DNA of 64,000 nucleotides from Anaeramoeba flamelloides (GCA_027625915.1 JANTQA010000020.1:1240001-1304000), one strand, 5' to 3'; positions 45,275 to 58,004 are shown, counted from the first letter of the stretch. Numbers and translations are program-made. Notes: generated by a model from the letters alone, not told the origin.

Positions 45275-45951
45275 TTTGGGTTGGAAGAAAAACGTTTTAA
45301 GAAAAAAATGATATTTCTGAAATAAGAATTAAAAATGAAATGAAAAAAGATCACTTGATATAATTTCTTTTATTATTTGTAACTCAACCTAAAACGAAGA
45401 TTACAATTTCATTTATTTAAGGGTTGACAATATAATTAACAAAATTGATTTTTTGATCTCTTTTTTTAAGGAAGTCAGTCCCAAAATAGTTTCTGAGTTG
45501 AGAACTCAAATTCAACAACTCAGAGTGGTTAAAGTTCTTACAATTACAAATGATCAAAATAAAATACAGTATTTTTTGGAAAAAGATCTGTATTTAATAG
45601 CTGGAAAAATAACACTGACCGCTATTTAAATATTTTTTTATTATATGTTATAAAGTGTTATAGAGGTTTTTTAAATGTTAGAAAGGTTTAAAATGTTATA
45701 AAATTTCATGATAGCAACTTTTATATCATTTTTTTTTTGTTATAAAATGTGTTATAAATTTTGTTACAGATTAAAAACCTGTTATAAGAATATTTTTTTA
45801 AAATAAAATATGGAAAAAATCATCATATAACTGGGAATTTTGATGTCAAAATTGTTATACAGATTTTCTAATTTTTTTTTTTTATTTGGGGTTCTTTGTA
45901 AAAATCATCTTTACAAGAAATACAAGGAGTGTTTTTTTTTATTTACTTGAT

Positions 45952-48273
45952 TTAAACATCGAATTGATTACTCAATAGTCTATCTAGTGTCAAATCTGCT
46001 TTCAAGGTTAACCAAATTGAGATTTTTGTGACAATCTCAGTTTCAGTTTCTGTGTATGTATCACTTTCCAATATTGTTTCTGTTTCTGAGTCGCGATCAT
46101 CTAAGATTGGGGTTTTAAAAAGGTATTTTCTTCTTTTCAGCTGTTCCAAACCTACCGTGAGTTTTGACTGATATAAAAATTGACTTTTTTATCTCTGTTA
46201 AACACACAAAAAAAAATCTTTGGTTAAATAATATCTCATAATTTTATGGTTTGTGATTAGTTTCTTAAAAAAATTTCAAATTTGAAAGACTGAGAAAAAA
46301 ATCTTGTTGTTTTTGAAATATATTGAAAAATCCAAAATAAAGTTTCCAAAGGTTAAAAGATCGAATTTAATAATCATTTTGAAATAGTATTGCTTTTTGA
46401 TTTTAAGGGAGTAGCTACACCATAAGACATGATGAAAATTTGAGAGAGATGAGATAAGAACATTTTATTTTAGTAGCGTGTGATCGTAGATTCTCTAAAA
46501 ATTTTTTTAAAAAAATTATTTGATATTTTTTTTTTTAGTAATGTTCAAAGATAAAAAAAAAGAGATTATATTGATAAAATAGTTTTATTATTATTATTAT
46601 TTTATTATTAAAATAAACTTAATTCGATTAATTTGGACACAGTTTAAACAGTTAGAAGAATAACAAAAACATGATTTACATCAATTTGGAAATTAATTTT
46701 AATTCAACAAACTATATCATTTTTTTGTGTTTTTTTGTTTTTGTTTTTCATTTTTTTTTTTTCAGGTACTTAATCGGTTTAGTTAGATCTGAAAATTTTT
46801 TATAGATGATTACTAGATGGTTACAGTTGAGTTTCTTCAAGTGATAAATCCACATACAACTGGTACATGGTTTCTTATCATTTGATCGATCAACCATTGT
46901 TGGTGTAATTTTAACAAATCTACCAATATATTTTTTGTTCAAACTCTTTCATTTCAGCTCATTTCATTTTTTTTGGACACACTTGTTTGAATTTTTTGTT
47001 TTATATTGTTTTCTTAAATTTAGATGAAAATGATTACTTAAAAAACCATTAATACTATGTTACTTAAATCTGGTTTTATATTAGGTTTGGGAGAATATAG
47101 TAAATTGAGTTTTTGTTTCACTATTTTTGATTTTAGATGTGTCCAAATTTTTGGAATGGGGTTTAGTTTTTTTTTTCTGGGGGAAGATAATTTCAGATTC
47201 TTTGAATAAAACGTGTATCTATTTTTTGGTTTAAACTTTGATAACATATAATCATATTCACTTCTCATATTCCACTAAACCCAACGTTTTACAATCCTAA
47301 CAAGTAATAATTTGACTTAATTATTCTAATTTTGGAATTCTTCTAGCTATTTAAGTCCCATTTATGTTTCCTTTTATATTCTCTCAATTTTAATATTGTT
47401 GTTCTTTTTAAAACAAAATCCATTAATCCTAAATGCCATTAATAAAAAAATATTTCTAATTGCTTTATCTTGTCAGGATTAAAAAAATCTCAAAAATGAT
47501 GAAAAAATAAAAAATGAAAAAATTAAATGCCACAATAGAATGTTGAGAGAAGAATAAAAGATAAGTCATTCAACATTCAAAACACTATTTTAAGTAATTC
47601 AACTCAACATTCTATTGTGGAAATTTCTTTGAGACTTTGAAAAAAAAATTTCAAAAATCTAATGAATGAAGTACTTTAAATAATAAAAACCAATGAGGTA
47701 CAACCAGAGTAAAAAATGTTATTTTCTGATCCTCTTCAGAATTGCACAAAAGTGAAAAATTTTTCTTTACCGTGGCTACTCCCTTAAGGTGTTTAGAAAT
47801 TAAGAATCATCCAAAAACCGGATCATTTTTCAAAATTATTGACCTTTTCAAAAAGACCTCGATTGAAAAATAATAATTTGAATTTTTTCGCTATGTTAAA
47901 TTTTACATTCAATTATAAAATTTCACGGTTTGTAATAGGATATCACATAACCATAAAAATCTGTCATAAAAAGAAAGTGTGAGATAGAAAATGAAATTTC
48001 TATTTATCAAAGATTTCATGATAGGGTTGGAACGGCTGTAACTGTTTTAAATATGAAAAGGCTTTCAAAAATATATAGTTTCATACCAGAGCACTCCGTA
48101 GTGAAAAGTACGATCTTACTATAGGCTCCTTTATTAGGTTCAAATTCAGATTCCTTAAAAACCATTTCTTGGATTTCTTCAGGTAGGACTGTTTGTTCAT
48201 CTTGGCCATAAATAAATTCTTCTGGATCTAAATCTACAATACAATCAGCTCCTTCTGTATCCATCTCTTCCAT
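45952..48273 (-). CDS. Small acidic protein with a transposon-bearing intron (tentative two-exon model)
   Basis: Exon 1 starts at the Met at 48273 (MEEMDTEGADCIVDLDPEEF, then EQTVLPEEIQEMVFKESEFE). It ends at 48120 (donor GTAAGA) or 48087 (donor GTATGA), both phase 1. Exon 2, from 46100 after ccaatcttag to the stop at 45952, keeps phase and reads DDRDSETETILESDTYTETE, then IWLTLKADLTLDRLLSNQFD. The product would be about 100-110 aa, strongly acidic, with no recognised domain. The intron of about 2 kb contains hAT-like element C copy 2, itself holding TTAA element B copy 2. Either exon could belong to a different gene; the join is inferred only from phase and open frames. Confidence 0.4.
46138..48038. 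mobile_element. hAT-like TIR element family C, copy 2, split by element B
   Basis: The ends are cagctgttccaaacctaccg and, inward from the right, cagccgttccaaccctatca. Without the nested insertion (46407-47783 plus one TTAA) it is about 520 bp and aligns with 9759-10275. It lies in the predicted intron of the acidic-protein gene, with its left end 38 bp from the acceptor side exon. Confidence 0.65.
46407..47783. mobile_element. TTAA-flanked element family B, copy 2 (1377 bp), nested in element C
   Basis: TTAA at 46403-46406 and 47784-47787. The ends gggagtagctac and gtggctactccc form the terminal repeats. The undisturbed C copy has a single TTAA at the same place (gattttaaggtgttt at 10021), so both boundaries and the 4-bp duplication are read directly. 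A minus-strand frame (47268-47038, WTHLKSKIVKQ) is partly kept in copy 1 but does not look like a transposase core. Confidence 0.8.
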
Positions 48274-48883
48274 TTTTTTTATTTAGAAAGTTTGAGTTGT
48301 GTATTTGTCAAAAACAAACTACATATTAAATAACTAGTTGTATTCGAGGTAAAATTGAAAAAATAAAAAAAAAATGATTATTATCTTTGTTTGTTAGATT
48401 TTGTTGATAACCATCCTACTATTTCAGGGTTAATTTAAAACTAATTTGTCATTTATTATCATCTCTACAGGAAATTAAAATATATACCAATTTGTAAAAC
48501 TTTGTTAATTATGAGAGTCTAGATTAATTATTTCTGGATCAAACGAGGAAAAATTAACAGTATAATTTTCATCAATCAGCGAATATCAAATTTATAAAAA
48601 TAGTTTCAGAAATAAGAACAGAAATTATGTTACAAAATCTACTCCTTTTGAAAAATCAAAATGTTTTTAAAAAATTTTCCAAGAATTAACTTTATAAGAC
48701 AACGCAAAATTGTACGCAACTTGTTATTTTTAAATGTGTTTTAGGGACTGTAAAGCCTTTAAATCTGAGTAAATAGTGTTTTCAGATTCTAAAAGGTCTG
48801 TAAAATGAATTTGATTTGTTTCGAAATTAATTAAAACCCAAAATACATTTTTTCAAAAATTTATCATTTTTTCTTAAGACCAA
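48274..48883. other. Divergent intergenic region between the acidic-protein gene and eL21
   Basis: About 600 bp lie between divergent starts and should hold both promoters. No motif is named. The bases before the eL21 start read aagaccaaatg. Confidence 0.4.
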
Positions 48884-49534
48884 ATGCCAAACTCAAAAGG
48901 GTACAGAGCAGGAACACGACACAAATACAGAAGAGGATTCCGTCAACACGGTATGCCAGGACTTTCAACATACCTTCGAACATTCAAATTAGGTGAATAT
49001 GTTGATATCATTGCTAACAGTGCAATCCAAAAGGGTCTTCCATACAAGGTCTTTCATGGTACAACAGGAAGAGTTTGGGCTGTCACCCCACGTGCAATCG
49101 GTGTAGAAGTATTAAAAACTGTTAAACACAGAAGATTTAGAAAAAAATTATATGTCAGAATTGAGCATGTCAGGAAATCCAAGTGTAGAGATGACTTTTT
49201 AAAAAGAGTTCGAAAAAACCAATTACTTGTTCAAAAAGCTAAAAAAGAGAAAAGTAAGCTTTTTTTTTAAACACTTTTTATTTTCAATTTCTTTATTTTG
49301 TTATTTTTTTTTGCTTTTTTCTTTTTCTATTTCTATTTCTTTTTCATCTAACCAAACCCTACCTAACCAATACAAATAAAAAAAACAAACAAACAACAAA
49401 AAAATAAAAATTAAAAAGAAAAACCACAAGTTCCAAAAAGATGGCCAAAGCAACCAAGAGAAGGAGAATTTGTCAAATTTAAAAAAGAACAAGTCAAAAT
49501 GCTTAGACCAGTCAAATTTGAACTTGACTTTTAA
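48884..49534 (+). CDS. RPL21: 60S ribosomal protein eL21
   Basis: Exon 1, 48884-49253, and exon 2, 49419-49534, give 161 aa, the usual length of eL21 (about 160). The start MPNSKGYRAGTRHKYRRGFR and the core GEYVDIIANSAIQKGLPYK, FHGTTGRVWAV and IEHVRKSKCRDDFLKRV are family signatures. Exon 2 gives the C-terminus PKRWPKQPREGEFVKFKKEQ and ends PVKFELDF. The donor is GTAAGC in phase 1; the acceptor is ttaaaaag, with an alternative 12 bases downstream (aaccacaag) that also keeps frame but gives 157 aa. eL21 sits near the central protuberance of the large subunit. Reading straight through the donor would give a false Phe-ended protein. Confidence 0.93.
49254..49418 (+). other. Intron of the eL21 gene
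   Basis: 165 bp, gtaagc...aaaaag. It contains T-rich runs and ctaacc strings at about 49348 and 49362 that could serve as branch points. The alternative acceptor would end it at 49430. Confidence 0.75.
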
Positions 49535-52500
49535 ATTTTTGGTTTTGTTTATTGAGTAGCTTGCTTTTTATGCTTCAAAAAGATTACATTGATCCTACTT
49601 TGATCGTTTTTTTTTCTTTCAGAAATTATAAAAATAAAAAAAATCAAAAACCAAATAGATTGAGTGGGTAATTCGTTTCCCCAACAACAACATATTTTTA
49701 AAATTGTATTTTCTTTGTTATTTCATTTCTTTTGAATTCAATTTTCAATTGCCATAAACGCAAATAATTCGAAAATTAAACTGAGTTTAAAATTCCTCAA
49801 ATGACTGTTTCTAGACTCTCTTTGTACTAGAAGACAGACACTTAGTCAATTCAAAATTCTCTAGAACAGATCAAGTGTTTTTAACCTTTAAGGGACTAGT
49901 AAACGTAAAAAAATTCTTCAAGTAAATTTAAGGGCAAATTTAAAAAAATTTCACATCTTGAAATTGAAAAATGGTGTTAAAATCTGATACCAACAAAACC
50001 AAACTTACTTTTAAAGTTATTTTCCGAAATGAATTTTTGTTTTTAAAAGAATGATCCTTTTTTCTCAATTTTTGAAAAAGTTCAAAACCCAACTATCTCT
50101 GAATTATTTCAAAAAAAATAATTTTCTTGAAAAGAAGAAAGAAATCTGAATTTATGTAAAGAAAGTGTAAAAAATTATACTTTCAAAAGAAAACCACAAA
50201 GTTCTAAAAAATAACCAAGTATAAAAAATCTACTAAATTTCCAAAAAATAACAATAATTATTCTAAACTTGAAAAAAATATAATTTGTTTATTCAAAGAA
50301 CACTTAAAATCAATTTTTCATCTTTTTATTGAACAAAAAAATATAAGAAAAAAAACCAAACAATCAAATTAAAAATTCTCCCAAAATACTTTTTTAAAAC
50401 CTAGATAATTCAACTTATAATCGAAAGAAATAATTTTTAATTTGATAATTTCTAAAATCAATGATTAATAACCCAATCATAATTATTTCAGTAGGATATT
50501 AACAGCACACTGATTAAGTGTATAAATAGACTTTACAATTATTTCTCAAATTTCTTTCAAGATTTTCCAACAAACGAAACGAATTCAAATGTTTAAATCT
50601 AATAAAAAAAAAAATAATAGATATTCTCAAATAACTGGATTTTAATACAAACAGCTCCTTGTTTATACTCTCATCATTTGAAAAAGAATATGGCCTAATT
50701 TTTTAAATTTCAAGAATTTTAATAAATATTTGTTAAGGGACTAATCTCTATTAAAAATTTTTTACCTAAATTTATTAGAGAATGAGAAAATTTTTTACTA
50801 ATTACCTCGATTTAAAAACTCTGTTTATTTTCAATATTAAACATATTTCAAGATAAGGAATCCTTATTTAGAAATTGGTCCAAAAAAAATAATAGAGACT
50901 AGTCCCTGAATAAAATAGAATGAACAATTTTTTTAGATCTTCAAAGATTCAATATTTGATTTATTTTTATTTAATTTTTAAAACTAATATTAAAGATTCT
51001 TGGTTATTTGTTCATACAGACTCTCAAAAATTACTAAAATGAGATTTCTTCAAAATAAAAACTGTTTTGAAAATTTTTCTTTTTTTAATTTGATCCAAAA
51101 ATAAAATCAATAAGAGTACAGATCATTTTACTGAAAAATAATTGGGAAAAATGAATTTCCGTGGAAAATGATAACTCATCTCTCTAAAGTTTATAAAAGA
51201 AGTTGCATATAGAGTTTAATTGGACCCTGGTGTAAATAATTATTCTATTACATTTTGGAAAAAAAAATAAATAAATAAGAGTTACTAAATCCTTAACCCT
51301 TTATAATAATTCATAAAGGATCCCAAATAATATTTATTTGGATCTCATTACACAAAACTCCTTTACTTCATCTATTTTTATAAATTTAATTGAAAAGATT
51401 TGAAATATTTTTGATTTACAAAAAATGAATACAGTTGTTCTAGTCTACCATAAATAATTTATAAAACAAACAGATTGCTTTTAATCTCTTTAAAAATTGT
51501 GTTTCCTGAAATAGAAAATTAAATTTCTCTCATATGATAAAAATTTCAATTTCTGTTTAGACATTAAAAAGAATTTTTTTATTTTTAATAAACAAAAAAA
51601 AAAAGTCAATTTCAAAACAAAAGAAATCACAAAGAACTTTTAAGTTTTTGAGATCATTGTTTTTAAACTATTAAAATTGAATATTTTTTCAAATTTTGGA
51701 AATTGAAGATCCACATTAATGTAAGTTTTTTTATATTTATTTGTCTGTCAAATTTCTAAAACCAACAATTGGATAACATAATATTTTTTCTTCTATAATA
51801 AATTTTCTAGTTTATGATAAAATTTAATACCCATTTTACCTTTTTTTATCAAGGATAAAATTTTATAAAAAAAAATCAATTTCTATGTTTTTTAAATCTT
51901 AGTGTAGGGTTGAATGACTGCATCTTCGAATCAAGTACACTTGTTTTTATTTTAAATAGGAAAAAACTTCCAGTTCCTTTTCTTTATAATTCATTTACTG
52001 TTATTTTACAATTAAAAATGAAAATTTTTATTTCAATTTCCAAAATGTATATTAATTATTACTGTGATTATCAAATTTGTATACTCTTATTTTCCACATA
52101 AAAAATGAAAATTTTGAGTTCACTTTCCAAAATATTTTTCTAGTTTTTAAGTCGAAAGAAAATCCAAAGATTTAACACCATCTTTTAGAAATGATATTTA
52201 TAGACAATAAATTAAACTTCTTTAGTTAACTCTGAGACAAAATTTTTACTCTACTAGTTTGATTGTAGCAATAATCATTAATATTGATTTTGGAACTTGA
52301 AATAAAAATTTTTATTTATTAATTGGAAAATAATAGTAGTAAAAAACTTTTATCTCAAAAGTTCAATAAGATAGTTTAATTAAAGGTCTCAAAATATCAT
52401 TTCTTAAAGTAAGGAAAAATATTATGGAATGTTCTTCAATTTATAAACTAGAAAAATATTTTGGAATGTAAACTAAAAAGTTTCATTTTTTAATTGGACA

Positions 52501-53159
52501 ATAATAGTATATCCAAAAATTATATTTTTCATACCTTTTCTTTTCCTTTCAACAAGATTTCAAAAATCAACTTATTAATATTGTTTCTTTGAATTTAAAA
52601 GAATAAATTACCCTTCTTTTTTCTCTTCAACTATGTTCAAAAAATTCACAAAATGGTGTTTGAAAAAAATTTCTCAAGATTTTTGAATTTATCATGATCA
52701 ACAAAAGGAAAAGAAGAACTTGTATTTTCTTTTAATGAACACAAAGTTTTAAATGTGGAAAATAACAAATTACCAATTAGCATGTGATAAAGGCAAAAAA
52801 ATTAGAAGAATTGGAAAAAATGTTAAATGAAAATTTCGTCACATTATTTTATTTCATTTTGTGTGTTAGGTTATGTTATGTTTTGTTTGCATGAAAATAC
52901 ACAACCGATCTTGTTAAATTTGAAACCAAAAAAAAGAAATTAATGTGCGATACAGCTGCTTGAAAAAAGTGAGTAATATGAGTTTTCGAAAGTGTTGCCT
53001 AAACGGCGTAAAACGAGTGACTTAGAAAGTTTGATATCACTTACAAAACTTTTGTTCCACACTTTTTTAAAACAGTTGCACAGACAAACTAGAAAATTTA
53101 TTAATTTTCTTCTTTTCTTTTTTTTTTTTTTTCTTTTATTCTTTTGTTTTTTTCTTTCA
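49535..53159. other. Intergenic region, 3.6 kb
   Basis: Apart from the small TTAA element at 50737-50906, no gene is supported. A second ttaagggactagt string at about 49887 may be another decayed end of the same family. Confidence 0.4.
50737..50906. mobile_element. Small TTAA-type MITE (170 bp)
   Basis: The left end gggactaatctctattaaaa after TTAA (50733-50736), and inward from the right gggactagtctctattattt before TGAA (50907-50910), form terminal repeats of about 20 bp. The right flank looks like TTAA with one change. The end sequence resembles those of the B family (GGGAGTAGC) and of 58092 (GGGATTAGC). Confidence 0.55.
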
Positions 53160-53516
53160 TTAATGCTTGAGTTTTTTATTTTGATCCAAAATCATTTGAG
53201 TGTCAACATTCAAGACAGTTTTAATTAGAAGGTCTACAACTTGATTTTGATTAACTTGCGCTTGTTTCCGAATTTTTTGGATTTCAATTTCTGTTTTTTT
53301 GTTGTTTTCCTTTGTTTGTTCTTCTGTTGATCCTAACCTTTCTTTTTTATAATTTTCAAATTCCTTAAGTTTTTCATCGCGTAAAAGTTTAATTTCTTGA
53401 ATTGCTTCCACTTTAGCTGCGTGAACTTTTTTTGTTCGATATGCTCTTGCTTCTCGGATTTTTTTACTTGCTGTTTGTTCAGCTTGAAGTAATTTTTGGA
53501 TGAGATCGTCGCTCAT
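53160..53516 (-). CDS. V-type H+-ATPase subunit G
   Basis: 118 aa, the standard length of subunit G (Vma10). It begins MSDDLIQKLLQAEQTASKKI, matching the conserved LLQAE-x-x-A opening, and continues REARAYRTKKVHAAKVEAIQ and EIKLLRDEKLKEFENYKKER, a continuous helix. Subunit G pairs with E to form the peripheral stalks that tie V1 to Vo in the proton pump of endomembranes. There is no intron. The start is preceded by an A-rich leader. Divergence from animal and plant forms is mainly in the C-terminal half. Confidence 0.88.
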   Translation of the reverse strand: MSDDLIQKLLQAEQTASKKIREARAYRTKKVHAAKVEAIQEIKLLRDEKLKEFENYKKERLGSTEEQTKENNKKTEIEIQKIRKQAQVNQNQVVDLLIKTVLNVDTQMILDQNKKLKH

Positions 53517-56500
53517 TGTTAATTTACAAAAACCAAAAAAAAAAAAAAAATTTTGAAAAAAGGGTAAATAATGAATAATTAAATCTCAGACAAGAACCAA
53601 ACCCTATGTTATAAAATAGTTTTTTCTATAACTGTTATGTTTCGTCAGCAGGAAAATTGTGGTTGCTATCGTAAAGCCTCTAGAATTATTAATGGAATTT
53701 AAAATAGTAAGGGGATGGTGGGAATATTTTTCCAACCAGGAAGTCGTTTAGTTATTCTGTTATTTTTACATTCACTTCTCATAAAGGTTTTTCATTTTGA
53801 AGCATTTAGCGATAAATAATGGCTCTTTTCAAATGACAACACACAAAAAAAAAATTCTAATAAGATTTTTGTTTGAAAATATTGAAAAAAAAAAAATTAC
53901 TTTACAGTTACTTTGACAAGTTTGGTATCTTTTAAAATTGAATTTGTATTTGTAAATCTCTTAAAAATATTTAAAAAGGGTTGTGAATTATAGTTGTGTG
54001 TTTATCAATTTGAAATGGAGATTATGAATTTTTTAAAAATCAATTTTTTGGGAGGATCAAGTAGGGGTAAAATTGTGAAAAATATGCATTTAGTGAGAAA
54101 CAATTCACTTTTGTTTAAGACAGAAATTCTCAGTGGATAAATTTTACTGTAATTCGTGAACTCTTTCAATAGTGTTTTTATTAACAATTTCGCTTTTTTC
54201 ACTTGAGAACTAAGTCCTTTATTTCAAAATAAATGATCGATACAAATAATTTATTGATTCAAATCAAATATAGTCTTTTTTTGGAAATATTCTCTCTTTT
54301 TAATAACATTAAATAAAAAAAATACACTAAAAATATTGTTGTTGATAATGTGAGATTGAAAAATTGATTTTAAAATAGAACAAAATATTTGATGTCTGTA
54401 TTGTTTCGAAAACAAAGACAAAAAGAAAATAATGTTTCGATCTTAATTTTTTTTTTTTTAAGTAAATTCTATTTTACGAAATATGAAATGGATAAATTAA
54501 CCTCCTTTAGAAAGTTTATTATATATATTCTATGTTTTGAATTCAAAAATTCACACATTTATCTATTATTTTTCTTAACATTTTAGGAAATTCTTGTAAA
54601 TGGTGAAACTAATTTTTTGTTTGATGTTAGTAAGTCTTGATTTTCAAAGAAAATTTTCTATTTTATGATTATTTAATCTTTCAATTTTAATCTTGGCCAA
54701 TAAAAATAATTGGGGTATTAGTGATTAAATAAATAAAGAATTCATAAAATTATAATCAAAATTTATCAATGAAATTCGGATTAATTCCGCAAAAAAATTT
54801 TTTTCTTTAATATTTTGAAAAAAGTTCTATTCTGATTTTTCAAAAAATTATAAAGAATTATCAAAATAATTCAAAATTACAAAAGAATTCCTTTACAAAT
54901 CGATTGGTATTATTCAAAAGAACTTTTATAAAAACAATTCAAATCATTTTTTCTATTAAAAAATCTATTTTGAGTATAAAATTACTTTATTCTCAAATAT
55001 CTTCATGAAAATTTCAATTGACAAGATAAAATTAGATCCGAATAAAAAATAGATTAATGAGTAAAAAGTTGAAATTATTAAATAAAATTAATGATTATTA
55101 TTATGATTATTAAAATAAATACAATAAAATTTTTTAAAACGTTGAATAAACCATTTTTTATTTAACAAAAAGAATTATTACTTAAAGAAAATAAATCCTA
55201 TTTATATTTATTATAAAAAAGGTATGGGTTTGTGTAATAGTGATGGGAAGTGTAATAATATCACCAAAACTCGTTTAATTTTTTTTTTTTGTTTTGAAGT
55301 TTGGATATTAAAATCATCCTGATACCTTTTTAAAATTTCAATTTTTTTGTATCTTTTTTATTACGTTTTGAGTTTACTTAAAAATGTTTCTGACACCAGA
55401 AATGTATTAAAGTGAATACTTGAAATTATACATAGATAAAATTAATCAAATAGACCCGAGAAGGTTGTTTATTTAAACAAATCTTTTCTTTATAAAAACC
55501 AAACTAGAATAAATACCTTTTTCCGAACATATTTGTTGAAATAAAAAATGGAAAAGAAAAAAAAATCGAAAAAATAATATTTTAGACAAATTTTTATTTC
55601 TATATCTTCCATATTTCGATAAATACAAAAAAGGATTTTAATTGAATTCACATCCCATTCCTTTTTATTATTTATTGCAAAAACTTATTTTAATAATTTG
55701 TCTTCAAAATTATTTTTTGAAATATTTTTATTAAACAAATCCAAAACCAAGGAATATAATTTCAAAGACATAAAAAAAAGATTGAATTATCTAAACTAAA
55801 AAATCAACTACAAAAAGCCCAACCCAAAAAAAAAAAACAAAATTGAGAAAAAATTTTAAAAAAAGTATTCATATTTATTTCACTTTTAAAATAAATAATT
55901 GTGTGTAATATAAATGGTATTTTAAACAACTTAAATAATAAAAATTCATTTTTCAAAGAACAAATTTAAAAAATATCCCATTTTCTGGAACTCGAATTAG
56001 AAGAATAAAATGAAAATAGGAAATTTATAAATTCTTTTTGAAGATCCATTAGAAATAAGAAGTAATTTTTTTCTTAAAACTTTATCAAAAAAGTTTTTCT
56101 ATTCAGAATTCAAAATAAAATCATGTAAAGAAGAAGTAATTGTATCAAAGGTTACAACAAAAATCAATAAATAATTGTTTTTTTTTCATTTTTTCTTGAT
56201 AAATTTTTTTATTTTTTTTATTAATAAGTAAATATATTTTATAATAGAATATCTAACACTCTCCGTTTTATTTAAATATTTATATATTTGGTTAAAGAAA
56301 TGATTTGAATTATTCAATTCCAAATAAAACCAAGATACTCAAAATTGGTAAAATGTACTTATATCCATAAATATAAAAGTTTTTCAAATAGAATATTATC
56401 GAAAAAAAAAAAAATAACTTTTTTTTAAAGAAAAACAAAGAGAAATTCTTTTAAAGAAATTGAAAAAATAAATTACAAAATTTTGAAAATAAAAAATCTG

Positions 56501-56642
56501 TACAGAATGAAATAAAAAGAGTTTATAAACCATAAAGAATGAATTTTTGAAATTTATGATTTCATCTAATGCTCATAAAATAAAGAAAGCAAAATTAAAA
56601 AGAAACGATTTCAAAATAAAAGTCTTTTTGTTTTTCCTTGTT
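53517..56642. other. Intergenic region, 3.1 kb
   Basis: Extremely AT-rich; short frames are not protein-like. It holds the promoter side of the V-ATPase G gene and the 3' flank of the RRM gene. Confidence 0.4.
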
Positions 56643-57743
56643 TTATTTTTTTTGAATAGAAAATTTAGTAGGCCAACCATTATTGGTTAAAGAATTATTT
56701 TTGAAATTACTATTGTCATTTTTGTTTAAATTTAAATTATCTTTTTTAAAGAGGTTAAAAGAAGAAGAATTTGATAAAGAAATAAGATTGTCCTTTTTTA
56801 TATTAATAGTTGATGATGATGATGATGATGATGTTGTATTATTCACTTTGTTTTTCAAAACGTTATTGTCATCCTGCACAATATTATCCGATTCATTACT
56901 TTCTAATGAATCGCTTCTCATTAAGACATCAAAATACGCATTTTTTGTTTTTGAATTTAAAACAAATTTTTGTCCCGATTTATTTGTAAAAATGTTTTTC
57001 AATTTTCTTTTTGGGGGGTTAAATATCCTTAAAAATACATTTAAAAGTCTACTGCTGTCGTATCTTAATGCATTTTCAACATCCTTTTTTGTTTCAAATT
57101 CTACAAAGCAATATCTTGATTCTGTACGATAGAGAAATTCGATTTTTGTATTATTATTTTTGTCAATAGCGACTTTACAATTTTTAAAAAAGGATACTAA
57201 TAATTGTTTTTGCTTAATTTGATAATTAATTCCTGAAACAACAACACAAAGATCAGAATTTAATCCAAATTCCTCAGGGGTGGATTTTAGCATTATCAGT
57301 TCCTGTATTTCAGTTTTTAAATCGAGTTGCTTTCGTTGTTTTTGCTCTATTTGTTGCTGCTGCTGCTGCTGTAGGAGTTGATTTTCTTTATTTATTAGTT
57401 CCTGCCTAAAATATTCGTTTTCTTCAAGAGTTCTTTTCGTAAAAAAAGGCTGGTATTCTGATTCGAACCCTAATTTGTGGAAATCATCAGTTCCATAATA
57501 TCCAAAATCGTTTCTTAAAAATCTATTATTATTCTCATCAAAATTTTGATAATATTTCTGCTCATTTGTCATATTTTGTTGATTGCTTTGTAAGCCCTGT
57601 TCTTGAGTTTTTTGATTTGGATATAATGGCATTCCACGGTTTGTATTAATATTCTTCTGAAATGGATCATTCACCATCCCAAATAGAGTGTCAAAAGGTC
57701 TCATATTCCCCATTTGTGGAAAAGAATTTGTGTAATTGTTCAT
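56643..57743 (-). CDS. RRM-domain RNA-binding protein
   Basis: Single frame of 366 aa. The N-terminal 110 residues are Asn/Gln/Phe-rich and probably disordered (MNNYTNSFPQMGNMRPFDTL). A Glu/Gln-rich helix with a short poly-Gln (125-131) leads into one RRM at about 164-243: RNP2-like CVVVSG at 166-171 and RNP1-like RYCFVEFE at 210-217. The C-terminal 110 residues are Ser/Asn/Asp-rich with a poly-Ser run coded by a gatgatgat-type repeat. A single RRM with low-complexity arms suggests an mRNA-binding or granule protein, but the class is not resolved. Start chosen as the first Met with an in-frame stop upstream region rich in T. Confidence 0.8.
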   Translation of the reverse strand: MNNYTNSFPQMGNMRPFDTLFGMVNDPFQKNINTNRGMPLYPNQKTQEQGLQSNQQNMTNEQKYYQNFDENNNRFLRNDFGYYGTDDFHKLGFESEYQPFFTKRTLEENEYFRQELINKENQLLQQQQQQQIEQKQRKQLDLKTEIQELIMLKSTPEEFGLNSDLCVVVSGINYQIKQKQLLVSFFKNCKVAIDKNNNTKIEFLYRTESRYCFVEFETKKDVENALRYDSSRLLNVFLRIFNPPKRKLKNIFTNKSGQKFVLNSKTKNAYFDVLMRSDSLESNESDNIVQDDNNVLKNKVNNTTSSSSSSSTINIKKDNLISLSNSSSFNLFKKDNLNLNKNDNSNFKNNSLTNNGWPTKFSIQKK

Positions 57744-58004
57744 ATAATAGCCTATTATTTTGGTTGGAAATTTGTTGATACATTTTAATTTTATTATTAT
57801 TAAATGGGGTTAGATTGATTAAAAAATTTTAATGTATATTTTTTGAATTTTACAAATTATCTAAATATATGTTCTTATTTTTATAATAAGAATCGAAAAG
57901 ATGTAAAAATCATTGGAATCTCTGTGAAAAACATTTTAATTATGAAATAATTGAAGATATCGATATCTTCTTTGATGAATCTTGTAGTAGATTACTATGA
58001 AGTG

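Noticed and set aside
37038-47268. Transposase in the TTAA family B elements
   Set aside because: The only shared frame is about 70 aa and shows no DDE/DDD motif, so both copies are treated as non-autonomous.
52992-53228. Plus-strand ORF starting MLPKRRKTSDLESLISLT
   Set aside because: It overlaps the 3' end of the V-ATPase G gene and becomes a Phe run; no splice sites or family support.
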